A DNA stretch of 64,000 nucleotides from JALYLC01 sp035696365 (GTDB lineage Bacteria > Actinomycetota > Thermoleophilia > Gaiellales > JALYLC01), in assembly GCA_035696365.1 (NCBI GenBank), contig DASRQS010000050.1:1-64000 (forward strand). The letters are read 5' to 3'. The position numbers were made by a program, and so were the translations under genes. The stretch's first letter is position 1. The number at the start of each line of letters is the position of its first letter. This document shows positions 34,102-41,325 of the stretch, one piece after another. The notes under the pieces were generated by a model. That model was given only the letters and a program-made list of their open reading frames with translations, was not told the origin of the DNA and made no database searches.

Positions 34102-34823
34102 TCGGCATCGGCGACTGCCTCGAAGCGCTGGATCGCGCCCAGCGCCAGCGCCACGCGTCCCTCGTCGCTCTCGCACAGGCCGATCAGGGCCGTGCGTAGC
34201 AACCCGGCCAGGCCGGCGTCTCCGCCGACCAGCGCCACGGGCGGGCTCGGCATGTGCCCGAGCCGCGCGATGATGGGCAGTGCGGTGAGCGCCGGCTCTG
34301 CGCGCCGCTCGAGCGCCAGCACCGTCGAGTCGATCGGCGCGGCGTCGATCTCGCCGCGCAGGAGCGCGCTCAGCGAGTTGCGGTGGCTGCCCGTCTGGAC
34401 CCAGCGGTAGCCGTCGGGATCGATCCCCAGCTCGCGGAGGGCCAGCCGCGGCATGACCCAGCCCGAGAGCGAGTCGTCGCCGTTGAAGCCCACGCGCGCC
34501 CCGCGCAACTGCTCGGGCGCAGTCTGAGGCGCACTCGGCGCTCGCACCAGGTCGGCGCGGTAGAAGGCGCCATCCTCGTCTTCGGGCACGGGCGCCGCAA
34601 GCGGCTCGATAAGGGCGCCGGCGTCGCGCATGCGCGTGTAGGGCAGCCCACACACGAACAGCAGGGCCGGCGGGCCGGCCACGACTGCGGGCAGCTGCAC
34701 GAGCGGCGTCTCCTGCAGTGCCTCGATCGTTGCGCCGGTTCGTTCTGCCACGGCGGCGGCGACCGCCTCGTAGTGCGGGCGCGCGGCGTGGCCGAGAAAG
34801 CTGTGCACGGCGAGCGTCGGCAT
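34065..34823 (-). CDS. PhnD-like phosphate/phosphonate-binding domain protein
   Basis: 252 residues. Periplasmic-binding-protein fold of the PhnD family: ALLFVCGLPYTRMRDAG, then GARVGFNGDDSLSGW, GSHRNSLSALLRGEIDAAPIDS and an IARLGHMPSPP hinge. It lacks a signal peptide or lipobox, so it is probably cytoplasmic and not a transporter subunit; no PhnC/PhnE genes are near. ATG 34823 follows TACCGT (34830-34835) by 6 nt. The divergent neighbour is a PhoX-like phosphatase with a probable PHO box between them, which hints at a phosphate-related role. Confidence 0.8.
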   Translation of the reverse strand: MPTLAVHSFLGHAARPHYEAVAAAVAERTGATIEALQETPLVQLPAVVAGPPALLFVCGLPYTRMRDAGALIEPLAAPVPEDEDGAFYRADLVRAPSAPQTAPEQLRGARVGFNGDDSLSGWVMPRLALRELGIDPDGYRWVQTGSHRNSLSALLRGEIDAAPIDSTVLALERRAEPALTALPIIARLGHMPSPPVALVGGDAGLAGLLRTALIGLCESDEGRVALALGAIQRFEAVADADYAPVRAADATR

Positions 34824-34848
34824 GGCGCCACGGTAGCGCCGTGGGTGG

Positions 34849-34881
34849 GTTACCAGTTGGTGACCGGATTTTCACAAGACC
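34849..34881 (+). promoter_or_regulatory. Probable PHO box: three 11-bp direct repeats
   Basis: Three consecutive 11-bp units start GTTACC (34849), GTGACC (34860) and TTCACA (34871), close to the actinobacterial PhoP half-site GTTCACC with the expected 11-bp period. They end about 20 bp before a CATACCT -10-like element (34903-34909) upstream of the PhoX-like gene, where PhoP would act as activator. Confidence 0.6.
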
Positions 34882-34927
34882 GACGCCCGGGCCGGAGGAG
34901 GCCATACCTACGGTGACATCGACCAGG

Positions 34928-34952
34928 CGGAGGGCGCCGCTGGGGCCCTCCG
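34928..34952 (+). other. 5'-UTR hairpin before the PhoX-like gene
   Basis: CGGAGGGC (34928-34935) pairs with GCCCTCCG (34945-34952) around a 9-nt loop, within the predicted untranslated leader. The Shine-Dalgarno GAGGAGGGAT (34965-34974) lies just downstream and stays free. It may stabilise the message. Confidence 0.4.
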
Positions 34953-34980
34953 TGCTCATTTCCCGAGGAGGGATCGCTCC

Positions 34981-36606
34981 GTGTCCGTACACAGGGTTCG
35001 GATTGCAGGGATCGCCGCGGTGGCTCTGACTGCCGCGGCGGTGCTCGGTGCCACCACGTTCGCGAATGGACCAGCCGTGACCGACGCCGGTTCGGCCAAC
35101 ACCAAGACCGCGGGTATCACTCTGCCCGACAAGCTCTCGCCACAATGGCGCGAGACGACGGTTGCCCAGGGCTCGAACGCCCTCGAGAATCCGTCGGCGC
35201 TGACCAGTTGGTACGGCTACTACAACGACGGGCTGATGATCCCGGCTCCCGGCGACGTTCAGGCCAAGGGCCACAACGTCGAGGCGTCGAAGAGCGAGCC
35301 CGACAAGAACACCTACCTCGTTGTCAAGGGTCAGCACGGCGCCGACCCGAAGTACGACTACGGCACGCACTTCCTCTACCAGGGCCACGAGCTCGGGACC
35401 ACGGGCTCCTACATCACGCGCATCAACCTCGACGCCGACGCTGCGCACCGCGTGACGAAGCTCGCCGAGACCGAGGCTGACGGGAAGACGCCCGTGCCCG
35501 TGATCGATGGCTCGACCTGGGACCCGTTCGCCCAGCGCTTGCTCTTCACGACCGAGGGCGGTTCCTCGGGCGGCGTCGTCGAGGCGACGCTCGACTACCC
35601 GTCGAAGGTCTCGAACCTCTGGGGCGTGCTGGGTCAGGGCGGCTTCGAGGCCATCCAGAACGACAAGCTCGGCAACGTCTACGTCGTCGAGGACAGCGGC
35701 GGGCCCGCGGGCACGGTGAACACGCACGCCAAGCAGCCGAACAGCTTCGTCTACCGCCTGCTGCCCTACGACCCGACGAACCTGGACAAGGGCGGCAAGC
35801 TGCAGGTGCTCCAGGTCGCGTCGCTCGAGCACGCAGGCCCGATCGAGTTCCACGACGGCAAGGCCGACGACGACATTCTCTCGGCGGACACCAAGGATCT
35901 GCACACCTACGGTCACACGTTCAAGACGCTGTGGGTCACGATCCACGACACCGCCAAGGACGGCACGGCGCCGTTCGACGCCAATGCGGCCGCCAAGAAG
36001 GCCGGCGGGACGCCGTTCAAGCGCCCCGAGAACGGCGTGTTCAAGCCAGGTACCGGGTTCAAGAAGTTCCTCTTCACGGAGACGGGCGACACGACGCTGA
36101 CGACCGAGGCCGGCACGTCCTACGGCGGCTTCGGCGCGATTCAGGAGCTGACGCAGGACCCGAAGAGCGACAAGGGCACGCTGCGGCTCTTCTACCAGTC
36201 GGACAAGAACCACTCGAGCTTCGACAACATCACGTTCTTCGACAAGTCGCAGGTGATCGCCGTGCAGGACCAGGGCGATGGTCTGCACAGCTCGCTGAAC
36301 GCCCTCGACTCGGGCTTCAACTTCGACGCCTTCGCGGACTACTCCGGTGGCTCGCAGCCGGTCAAGGTCGTCGCGGAGGGCCGTGACCCCTCGGCCACGA
36401 TCGACTCCGCCATTCTCGGCACGTCCGGCAACGGCTTCAACAACGAAGGCGACAACGAGATCACGGGCATCCACGAGTCCAACGGCGATCCGACGGCCAA
36501 CGGCATTCTCGGAGCCGCGATCCCGAAGGGCCTCGGCAACGGCTGGCGGCTCTTCTTCACCCACCAGCACGGCGACAACGTGACCTCCGAGGTCATCCCC
36601 GCCTAG
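34981..36606 (+). CDS. PhoX-like (DUF839) secreted phosphatase
   Basis: 541 residues. A signal peptide (basic start HRVRIAG, hydrophobic AAVALTAAAVLGA, end near residue 28) is followed by a DUF839/PhoX-type beta-propeller. FLYQGHELGTTGSYITRINL, STWDPFAQRLLFTTEGG and FNNEGDNEITGIHESNGDP are in family order, and the acidic segments would bind Ca2+/Fe3+. GTG 34981 has the best Shine-Dalgarno of the region (GAGGAGGGAT), unlike the leaderless neighbours. With the PHO box it is likely induced by phosphate starvation. Asp/Lys/Asn-rich composition suits an exported, highly expressed protein. Confidence 0.87.
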   Translation: MSVHRVRIAGIAAVALTAAAVLGATTFANGPAVTDAGSANTKTAGITLPDKLSPQWRETTVAQGSNALENPSALTSWYGYYNDGLMIPAPGDVQAKGHNVEASKSEPDKNTYLVVKGQHGADPKYDYGTHFLYQGHELGTTGSYITRINLDADAAHRVTKLAETEADGKTPVPVIDGSTWDPFAQRLLFTTEGGSSGGVVEATLDYPSKVSNLWGVLGQGGFEAIQNDKLGNVYVVEDSGGPAGTVNTHAKQPNSFVYRLLPYDPTNLDKGGKLQVLQVASLEHAGPIEFHDGKADDDILSADTKDLHTYGHTFKTLWVTIHDTAKDGTAPFDANAAAKKAGGTPFKRPENGVFKPGTGFKKFLFTETGDTTLTTEAGTSYGGFGAIQELTQDPKSDKGTLRLFYQSDKNHSSFDNITFFDKSQVIAVQDQGDGLHSSLNALDSGFNFDAFADYSGGSQPVKVVAEGRDPSATIDSAILGTSGNGFNNEGDNEITGIHESNGDPTANGILGAAIPKGLGNGWRLFFTHQHGDNVTSEVIPA

Positions 36607-36621
36607 TCCCTCCCCAACGGC

Positions 36622-36659
36622 GCGGCTGGCCGCTCGCCTCCGGGCGGGCGGCCGGCCGC
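36622..36659. terminator. Strong hairpin terminator between convergent genes
   Basis: Left arm 36622-36638 and right arm 36643-36659 form a 17-bp stem (two G-U pairs in the plus-strand RNA) with a 4-nt TCCG loop. It begins 15 bp after the PhoX-like stop and ends 17 bp before the stop of the convergent MepA-like gene, so it can serve both. Confidence 0.8.
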
Positions 36660-36676
36660 TCCGTGTCCTGCGCTCT

Positions 36677-37615
36677 CTAGTGCGGCGGGTAGATGCGGAC
36701 GTGCATGTGGTTGTCGTGGCCGACCAGCGGCTCGACGACGCCCGACGGCCCGTGCAGCGGCAGGTGCGGGCCCACGAACACGAACTCGGGCTTCGCGGCG
36801 AGGAAGAGATTCAGCAGGTCCTGCGAGAGCGGCACGTTGACCTGGTCGACGCTGATGGGCGCGAGCTCGCGCCCATCGGCGCGCGGGTAGTAGACGTCGA
36901 CGTCGAGGCCGTTCTGATGCGAGGCGTGCTCGTCGAGAGGCCCGCCGCCGAGGCGGCTGATGTCGCCGATCACAAGTCGCGATGCACCGGGGTGCGCGTC
37001 GTGGAACTCCTTGGTGACGGCGAGCAGGAGCTGGATCAGCTTGGCGCTGCCGTAGCGCCGGTAGCCGCGGTCGGGCACGCGATCGAGGCCCGGATCCCAG
37101 GTCGTCCAGAAGGGACTCTGCACGGGCAGCTGCACGCCGTCGATCAGGCGCCCGTGGTAGGGCAAGCCGAGCGAGATGGAGTCCCGCCAGACGACCTCGG
37201 GCATGACCGCGGCACCTCCGCCGCGCGACGGCTCGGGCGGCGCGAGCGGCGCGAGGTGTGGAAGCGAGGCCGGGCCGAGCGAGACGGGAGGCAGCGGGAC
37301 GACGGCCGGGCCGGTGCCGCCGAGCAGCACGCGCGCGATCGGCGCCGGCGCGAGCACCAGGGCCGTGACCGCGGGCAGGAACCGGCGCTGGAAGCGCCGC
37401 TTGCGCTCGTCCGACCACGGCCGCCGCGCGGGGCGGACGCGAATCGGCCGAGTGACGACGACGGCGACCGCCTGCGGCTCCGGCACGGAGCGCAGGAGGC
37501 GCGGAGGAGCGATCTCGGCTCCGCCGCGCGGGGCAACGCGAACGCGCTCCCGCTCGACGAGCGCAAGTTCCTTCGCGCCCGGGTCGCGGCGGCGACGTAC
37601 CTCGGCTACAGCCAC
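36677..37615 (-). CDS. MepA-like LAS metallopeptidase with N-terminal membrane helix
   Basis: 312 residues. A basic cytoplasmic segment (1-78) and one hydrophobic helix (about 79-100) precede a Pro-rich spacer and a LAS-superfamily domain. GDISRLGGGPLDEHASHQNG, the zinc ligands His233 and Asp240 (H-x6-D) and His303-x-His305 match the penicillin-insensitive murein endopeptidase family M74. It would cleave peptidoglycan cross-links outside the membrane. GTG 37615 follows TAGGAT (37622-37627) by 6 nt. Confidence 0.87.
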   Translation of the reverse strand: MAVAEVRRRRDPGAKELALVERERVRVAPRGGAEIAPPRLLRSVPEPQAVAVVVTRPIRVRPARRPWSDERKRRFQRRFLPAVTALVLAPAPIARVLLGGTGPAVVPLPPVSLGPASLPHLAPLAPPEPSRGGGAAVMPEVVWRDSISLGLPYHGRLIDGVQLPVQSPFWTTWDPGLDRVPDRGYRRYGSAKLIQLLLAVTKEFHDAHPGASRLVIGDISRLGGGPLDEHASHQNGLDVDVYYPRADGRELAPISVDQVNVPLSQDLLNLFLAAKPEFVFVGPHLPLHGPSGVVEPLVGHDNHMHVRIYPPH

Positions 37616-37659
37616 GTTTTCATCCTAGTCACCTCCGCTGGAGGCGACCCCGGTCCCGG

Positions 37660-38427
37660 TCAGCCGGCGGGGATCGACGTGAGCCCGCCGTCGATCGTGA
37701 AGCACCCGCCGGTGACGTAGGCGGCGTCGTCCGAGCACAGGTAGACGGCCAGCCGGCCGACCTCGCGGGGGTCGCCGATGCGGCCCATCGGCACGGTACG
37801 CAGGTAGAACGGTTCGTCGATCGCGCCGCGGGCCACGTCGTCGTCCCACATCGGCGTTCGCTGGATGCCGGGGGCGATGGCGTTCACGCGCACGCCGCTC
37901 CCGGCCCACTCGCCGGCGGCCACGCGGGTCATCATCAGCACCGCTGCCTTCGTGGCGCAGTAGGCCACGCGGCCCGGATTGGGCGAGAACCCCCGGATCG
38001 AGGAGATGTTGACGACGCTGCCCGACCCCTGCGGGAGCAGGTGGCGGGCGGCGGCGCGCAGGCAATAGAAGACCCCGGTCTGCATGACGGCGACCGACTC
38101 CGCCCAGGCCTCGTCGGTGGTCTCCGCGATCGTCGGTCCGACATGGCTGACGCCCGCGTTGTTGACGACGATGTCGAGCCGCCCGAAGTCGGCCGGGACG
38201 GCCGCGAAGGCCCCGTCGACCTCGGCGCCGACGCTGACGTCGACCAGGTAGCTGCGCGACTGGACGCCGAGCGCGCGCAACGCCTCGGCCGCACGTTCGC
38301 CCGACGCCGCATCGCGCTCGGCGATCGCGATGTCGCAGCCCTCGGCCGCGAGCTCCCGCGCGATGGCGAGGCCGAGACCTGCGCCACCACCGGTGACGAT
38401 CGCGACGCGACCTTGAAGGACTCCCAT
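37660..38427 (-). CDS. Short-chain dehydrogenase/reductase
   Basis: 255 residues. Classical SDR: TGGGAGLG (12-19), NNAG (89-92), and the Ser143-Tyr156-Lys160 catalytic set in ISSIRGFSPNPGRVAYCATK. The C-terminal VTGGCFTIDGG is usual. The substrate is unknown. ATG 38427 follows TAAGTT (38435-38440) by 7 nt. It starts 17 bp after the delta-60-repeat gene but has its own promoter box. Confidence 0.92.
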   Translation of the reverse strand: MGVLQGRVAIVTGGGAGLGLAIARELAAEGCDIAIAERDAASGERAAEALRALGVQSRSYLVDVSVGAEVDGAFAAVPADFGRLDIVVNNAGVSHVGPTIAETTDEAWAESVAVMQTGVFYCLRAAARHLLPQGSGSVVNISSIRGFSPNPGRVAYCATKAAVLMMTRVAAGEWAGSGVRVNAIAPGIQRTPMWDDDVARGAIDEPFYLRTVPMGRIGDPREVGRLAVYLCSDDAAYVTGGCFTIDGGLTSIPAG

Positions 38428-38444
38428 GCGGGAGAACTTACGGG

Positions 38445-39803
38445 TTACGGACCGCCGACGTAGCGCGTAACGACGACATCGAGATAGGCGTTGCCCAGGC
38501 TGCTGTCGGCCCGGCGCCCGGAGACGACGAAGCCGCTCGCAGAGGGGACGATCGCCGTGGCGTAGCCCGACGCGCCGAGCGGCGTCATCACGACTCCGCT
38601 GGGCGACCAGGTCGTGTCCGGTAGCCCGGCCGCCGTGAGCCGGGCGACCGCGAACGACGAGACGTTGCCGGTGGTGACGGCGCCGCCCGCGATCAGGATG
38701 CGGCCGTCGGATTGCAGCGTGAGCGCCTGGCCCTGGTTGTTCCCCGTGCCCGCCAGCAGGCGCGCGACGCCGTTGGTGCCGAAGCCCGCGGACGGATTTC
38801 CGCCCGGTCCGAGCTTGGCGACCAGGAGCCGCTTGGCGTTGGCGGCGCCGGTGCCCTCGCCGGCCGCCAGGACGCTGCCGTCGGGATACACGCGCAGCGC
38901 GTGCAGGGCGGAGGTCGCGATCGTCGTCGTGCCGCCCGTGCCGAAGCCCGTGTCGACGGCGCCTGCGGCCGTGAAGCTCGAGACGGTGCCGTTGACGGCG
39001 CCGGTCACGAACGAGTTGTCACCACGGACGGCGACGCCGTGGTAGATGCGCCCGGCGAGGTTTCCGTTGATCAGGGTTCCGTCGTGCCCGAGGCCGTCGA
39101 TGACGACGCCGGAGGAGCCGAGCGGGCTGCCCGTCGCCGCCGAGGCGCTCCAGGTGCCGCAGCCGTTGCTGCGCGCCGATCCGCCCGTCACTTGTACGAC
39201 GGCGCGCGCGCCGTAGAACTTGTAGGGCGTCCCGTGCCAGCGATCGCGCGCCTGCCCCGCGATCACCACGCTGCCGTCGGAGCGCCGGGCGATGGCATAC
39301 GCCGTGTAGTCGATGAGGTGCGGCGCGAAGCACACGACGCTGGCGGTCATGGCGCCCGTCGGCGAGAAGCGCGCGACGAACATCGACTGCGAGGCCCCGA
39401 AGCCGGTTGCCAGCACGTCACCAGAGGGATCGAGCGCAAGGGCGGTCGCGGCGGAGGCGCCCGGCTGGCTGGTGGGCGTGCCCGCGAAGCGCGCCGAGAC
39501 GAAGCCGCCCGTGCCGTAGCTGGTGTCGAGTGTGCCGTCGGCGTCGAAGCGCGCGAGCGTCGCCGCTCCCGCGCGCTGGCCGGCCACCACGATGCGGCCG
39601 TCGGCCTGCACGATCGCGGGAACGCGCACGCTCTGCGTCGACCAGGCGAGCCCCTGCGCGTTCGTTCCGACGCGCGGCGCGCCGCCGTTGAAGTTCGCGT
39701 CGAGCTGGCCGTCGGCGTAGGCGATCGCGCCGCCCGCCAACACTGCCGCGAGGACGCCAGCTGCTGTTGCGGCACGCAGCCGCTGCTTCGTGAGATAAGC
39801 CAC
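38445..39803 (-). CDS. Secreted delta-60 repeat beta-propeller-like protein
   Basis: 452 residues. A signal peptide (KQRLRAATAAGVLAAVLAGGAIAYA) ends near residue 31. The mature part has several delta-60 repeats with the core LDxxFGxxG: LDANFNGG, LDTSYGTGG, VDTGFGTGG, SAGFGTNG and LPDTTWSPSG, each followed by an IVQADGRIVVAG-like strand. These repeats form propellers of unknown function in exported bacterial proteins. GTG 39803 is chosen because TTTCAT lies 6 nt before it and it opens the signal peptide. Confidence 0.85.
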   Translation of the reverse strand: MAYLTKQRLRAATAAGVLAAVLAGGAIAYADGQLDANFNGGAPRVGTNAQGLAWSTQSVRVPAIVQADGRIVVAGQRAGAATLARFDADGTLDTSYGTGGFVSARFAGTPTSQPGASAATALALDPSGDVLATGFGASQSMFVARFSPTGAMTASVVCFAPHLIDYTAYAIARRSDGSVVIAGQARDRWHGTPYKFYGARAVVQVTGGSARSNGCGTWSASAATGSPLGSSGVVIDGLGHDGTLINGNLAGRIYHGVAVRGDNSFVTGAVNGTVSSFTAAGAVDTGFGTGGTTTIATSALHALRVYPDGSVLAAGEGTGAANAKRLLVAKLGPGGNPSAGFGTNGVARLLAGTGNNQGQALTLQSDGRILIAGGAVTTGNVSSFAVARLTAAGLPDTTWSPSGVVMTPLGASGYATAIVPSASGFVVSGRRADSSLGNAYLDVVVTRYVGGP

Positions 39804-39887
39804 ACCACCATGAAAGGCGCCGGTCCCGCTGGGCGCGCACGGCGGACGACCGGTTCCGCCTACCCCATTCGGGGGGCATGCACACAG

Positions 39888-39917
39888 GGGGTCAGGCACG
39901 CAATGCGTGCCGACCCC
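39888..39917. repeat. Imperfect palindrome, REP-like
   Basis: GGGGTC-A-GGCACGCA, a single-A loop, then TGCGTGCC-GACCCC form a 14-bp stem with one bulged A. It lies in the 164-bp gap between the delta-60 gene start and the ThDP enzyme gene, 32 bp from a second palindrome with the same GGGGTC/GACCCC ends. It looks like a mobile intergenic repeat rather than a terminator. Confidence 0.55.
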
Positions 39918-39949
39918 GGAATGCGCACCCACTTCGTGACATGAATAAC

Positions 39950-39966
39950 TTGGGGTCTGACCCCAA
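39950..39966. terminator. TTGGGGTC-T-GACCCCAA palindrome after the ThDP enzyme
   Basis: A perfect 8-bp palindrome with a 1-nt centre, 1 bp beyond the TAA stop (39968-39970) of the leftward decarboxylase gene. It could terminate that operon, but its sequence is also a repeat shared with 30243-30253 and 39888-39917. Confidence 0.5.
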
Positions 39967-39967
39967 T

Positions 39968-40561
39968 TTATGCGGACCGAAACCCGAGCGCGAGCCGTAG
40001 CCGGTGCTTCACGTAGACGGCGTCGATCGGCGGGAGCACGCGCTCGAGATCGGTCGGCGCGACCTTGAGTACGGCCAGGCTCGGGCCCTCGAAGGCGGTC
40101 AGCCGGCGTCGCGTCTCCTCGACCCCTGCGTTGTCGGTGACCTCGGCTGTCCACCCGAAGCCGCAGGCCGCGGCGATCGCGTCGATGCGCACGCCCGCCG
40201 CGGTGTGGCTGTGCTGCATGCCGGTTTCTGCGTAGCGCTCGTTGTCCAGCACCGCGATCGTGAGGTTGGCGGGTCGCTGGACGCCGATCGTCGCCAGCGC
40301 TCCGATCCCCATCAGCTGCTCGCCGTCGCCGGTGATGACGAGCACCGGGCGCTGCGGCTGGGCCAGCGCGAGCCCGAGGCCGACGGTCGCGGCGCTGCCC
40401 ATCGCGCCCCAGAGGTAGTAGTTGAGGTCGTGATCGCCCGCCGCCATGGTGTCGTAGGACGGCGAGCCGAGGCCCGTCACGACGACCAGCTCCTCGCGGC
40501 CGGCGAGCAGGCTGCGCACGGCCGCGCGCCGATCCAGCCGTTGCGAAGAGCCCGGCGTCAC
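39968..40561 (-). CDS. ThDP-dependent decarboxylase, beta (ThDP-binding) subunit
   Basis: 197 residues, equal to the C-terminal domain of ThDP decarboxylases. GLGSPSYDTMAAGDHDLNYYLWGAMGSAA matches the start of the beta subunit of sulfopyruvate decarboxylase (ComE) and phosphonopyruvate decarboxylase. The cofactor motif runs from ITGDGEQLMGIGALATIG to VLDNERYAETG (GDG-x-N). GTG 40561 overlaps the alpha-subunit stop (GTGA). Substrate is probably a 3-sulfo-, 3-phosphono- or similar pyruvate. Confidence 0.88.
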   Translation of the reverse strand: MTPGSSQRLDRRAAVRSLLAGREELVVVTGLGSPSYDTMAAGDHDLNYYLWGAMGSAATVGLGLALAQPQRPVLVITGDGEQLMGIGALATIGVQRPANLTIAVLDNERYAETGMQHSHTAAGVRIDAIAAACGFGWTAEVTDNAGVEETRRRLTAFEGPSLAVLKVAPTDLERVLPPIDAVYVKHRLRLALGFRSA

Positions 40562-41076
40562 CAGACCTTGCTCCCGATCAGCCGCTGGCCCAGCAGCACG
40601 GCGCAGCTCATGTCGCCCGCGTAGGTCATCGCGAGCGCGCCGCGCACCAGCGGCTCGACGTCCTCGGGGCGATCCGCGTGCCACGTGCGCACGCCCATCA
40701 GGCGCAGGCTCCCTTCCGCGGCGGCGCCCGCCGGGTTCTGCCAGGGGTTCAGCTCGGCCCACTCGCCGCGCATCGTCACGAGCATGAGCAGCGGGAAGCG
40801 GGCCTGGGCCGCGAGCGCGAGGGTGTTGATGCAGTTGCCGACGCCGCTCGACTGCATCAGCAGGACACCGCGCACGCCGCCGAGCCAGGCGCCCGCGAGG
40901 TACCCGATGCCCTCCTCCTCGGTCGTGAGCGGCACGGCTGAGACCTGCGGCTCTGCGTGGGCGAGCTCGATCGCACGGGCGTGCCCGGCATCGGGCACGT
41001 AGGCAACCGTGCGAACTCCGCCCTCGAGCAAGGTCGAGAACAGGGTGTCGGGCCAGTCGATCGCAGCAGCGCTCAC
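40558..41076 (-). CDS. ThDP-dependent decarboxylase, alpha (Pyr domain) subunit
   Basis: 172 residues. PLTTEEEGIGYLAGAWLGGVRG carries the catalytic Glu that activates ThDP, and LLMQSSGVGNCINTLALAAQARFPLLMLVTMRGEW is the ComD-type segment. Together with the next gene it forms a split alpha/beta enzyme as in coenzyme M biosynthesis. GTG 41076 follows GATACT (41086-41091) by 9 nt; the longer frame to 41211 is rejected. Confidence 0.88.
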   Translation of the reverse strand: MSAAAIDWPDTLFSTLLEGGVRTVAYVPDAGHARAIELAHAEPQVSAVPLTTEEEGIGYLAGAWLGGVRGVLLMQSSGVGNCINTLALAAQARFPLLMLVTMRGEWAELNPWQNPAGAAAEGSLRLMGVRTWHADRPEDVEPLVRGALAMTYAGDMSCAVLLGQRLIGSKVW

Positions 41077-41247
41077 AGCCGGCGGAGTATCGCCCAACGA
41101 CCTCTCGCTGAGCGATGGTTCACGACCGCCGCGCGGCTCTCGGCGGCTGAAGAAATCACTCGTCTGAGCGAGTTTCCATGTCGGCGCGGAGCGGGGATCT
41201 CCAGCACACACCCTCGAACCGCCTACCCCTCAGGCATCTCGAGGAAA

Positions 41248-41285
41248 CCCCGATGAGGGCCCGCCCCGGCGGGCCCTCAACGGGG
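41248..41285. other. Large hairpin just upstream of the dipeptidase promoter
   Basis: CCCCG (41248-41252) pairs with CGGGG (41281-41285), and the inner arms GAGGGCCCGCC (41255-41265) and GGCGGGCCCTC (41268-41278) are perfectly complementary with only CC between them. One A-A mismatch separates the two blocks. It sits where a -35 element would be for the CACAAT box at 41293, so it could be an operator or a terminator insulating the divergent genes. Confidence 0.5.
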
Positions 41286-41304
41286 AGTGGGGCACAATCA
41301 CCGC

Positions 41305-41325
41305 ATGGCGCCGGTCGGCTCGTAG
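41305..41325 (+). other. Possible 6-codon leader ORF before the dipeptidase
   Basis: CACAAT (41293-41298) is followed 6 nt later by ATG 41305, opening MAPVGS and ending at TAG 41323-41325. The last base of the TAG is the first base of the dipeptidase GTG (41325). This is the third case in the window of a leaderless mini-ORF ending on the real start. Confidence 0.4.

Noticed and set aside
33274..36570. A 1098-codon open frame on the minus strand
   Set aside because: It is antisense to the GT2 gene at 33343 and the PhoX-like gene at 34981, both with strong motifs. Its translation is Arg/Val/Glu-rich without domains, as expected from the shadow of high-GC genes.
41155..41290. Possible riboswitch upstream of the dipeptidase
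   Set aside because: The short stem ACTCG-TCTGAG-CGAGT and the large hairpin do not match any riboswitch consensus I know, and the promoter box lies downstream of them, so they would not be in the message.
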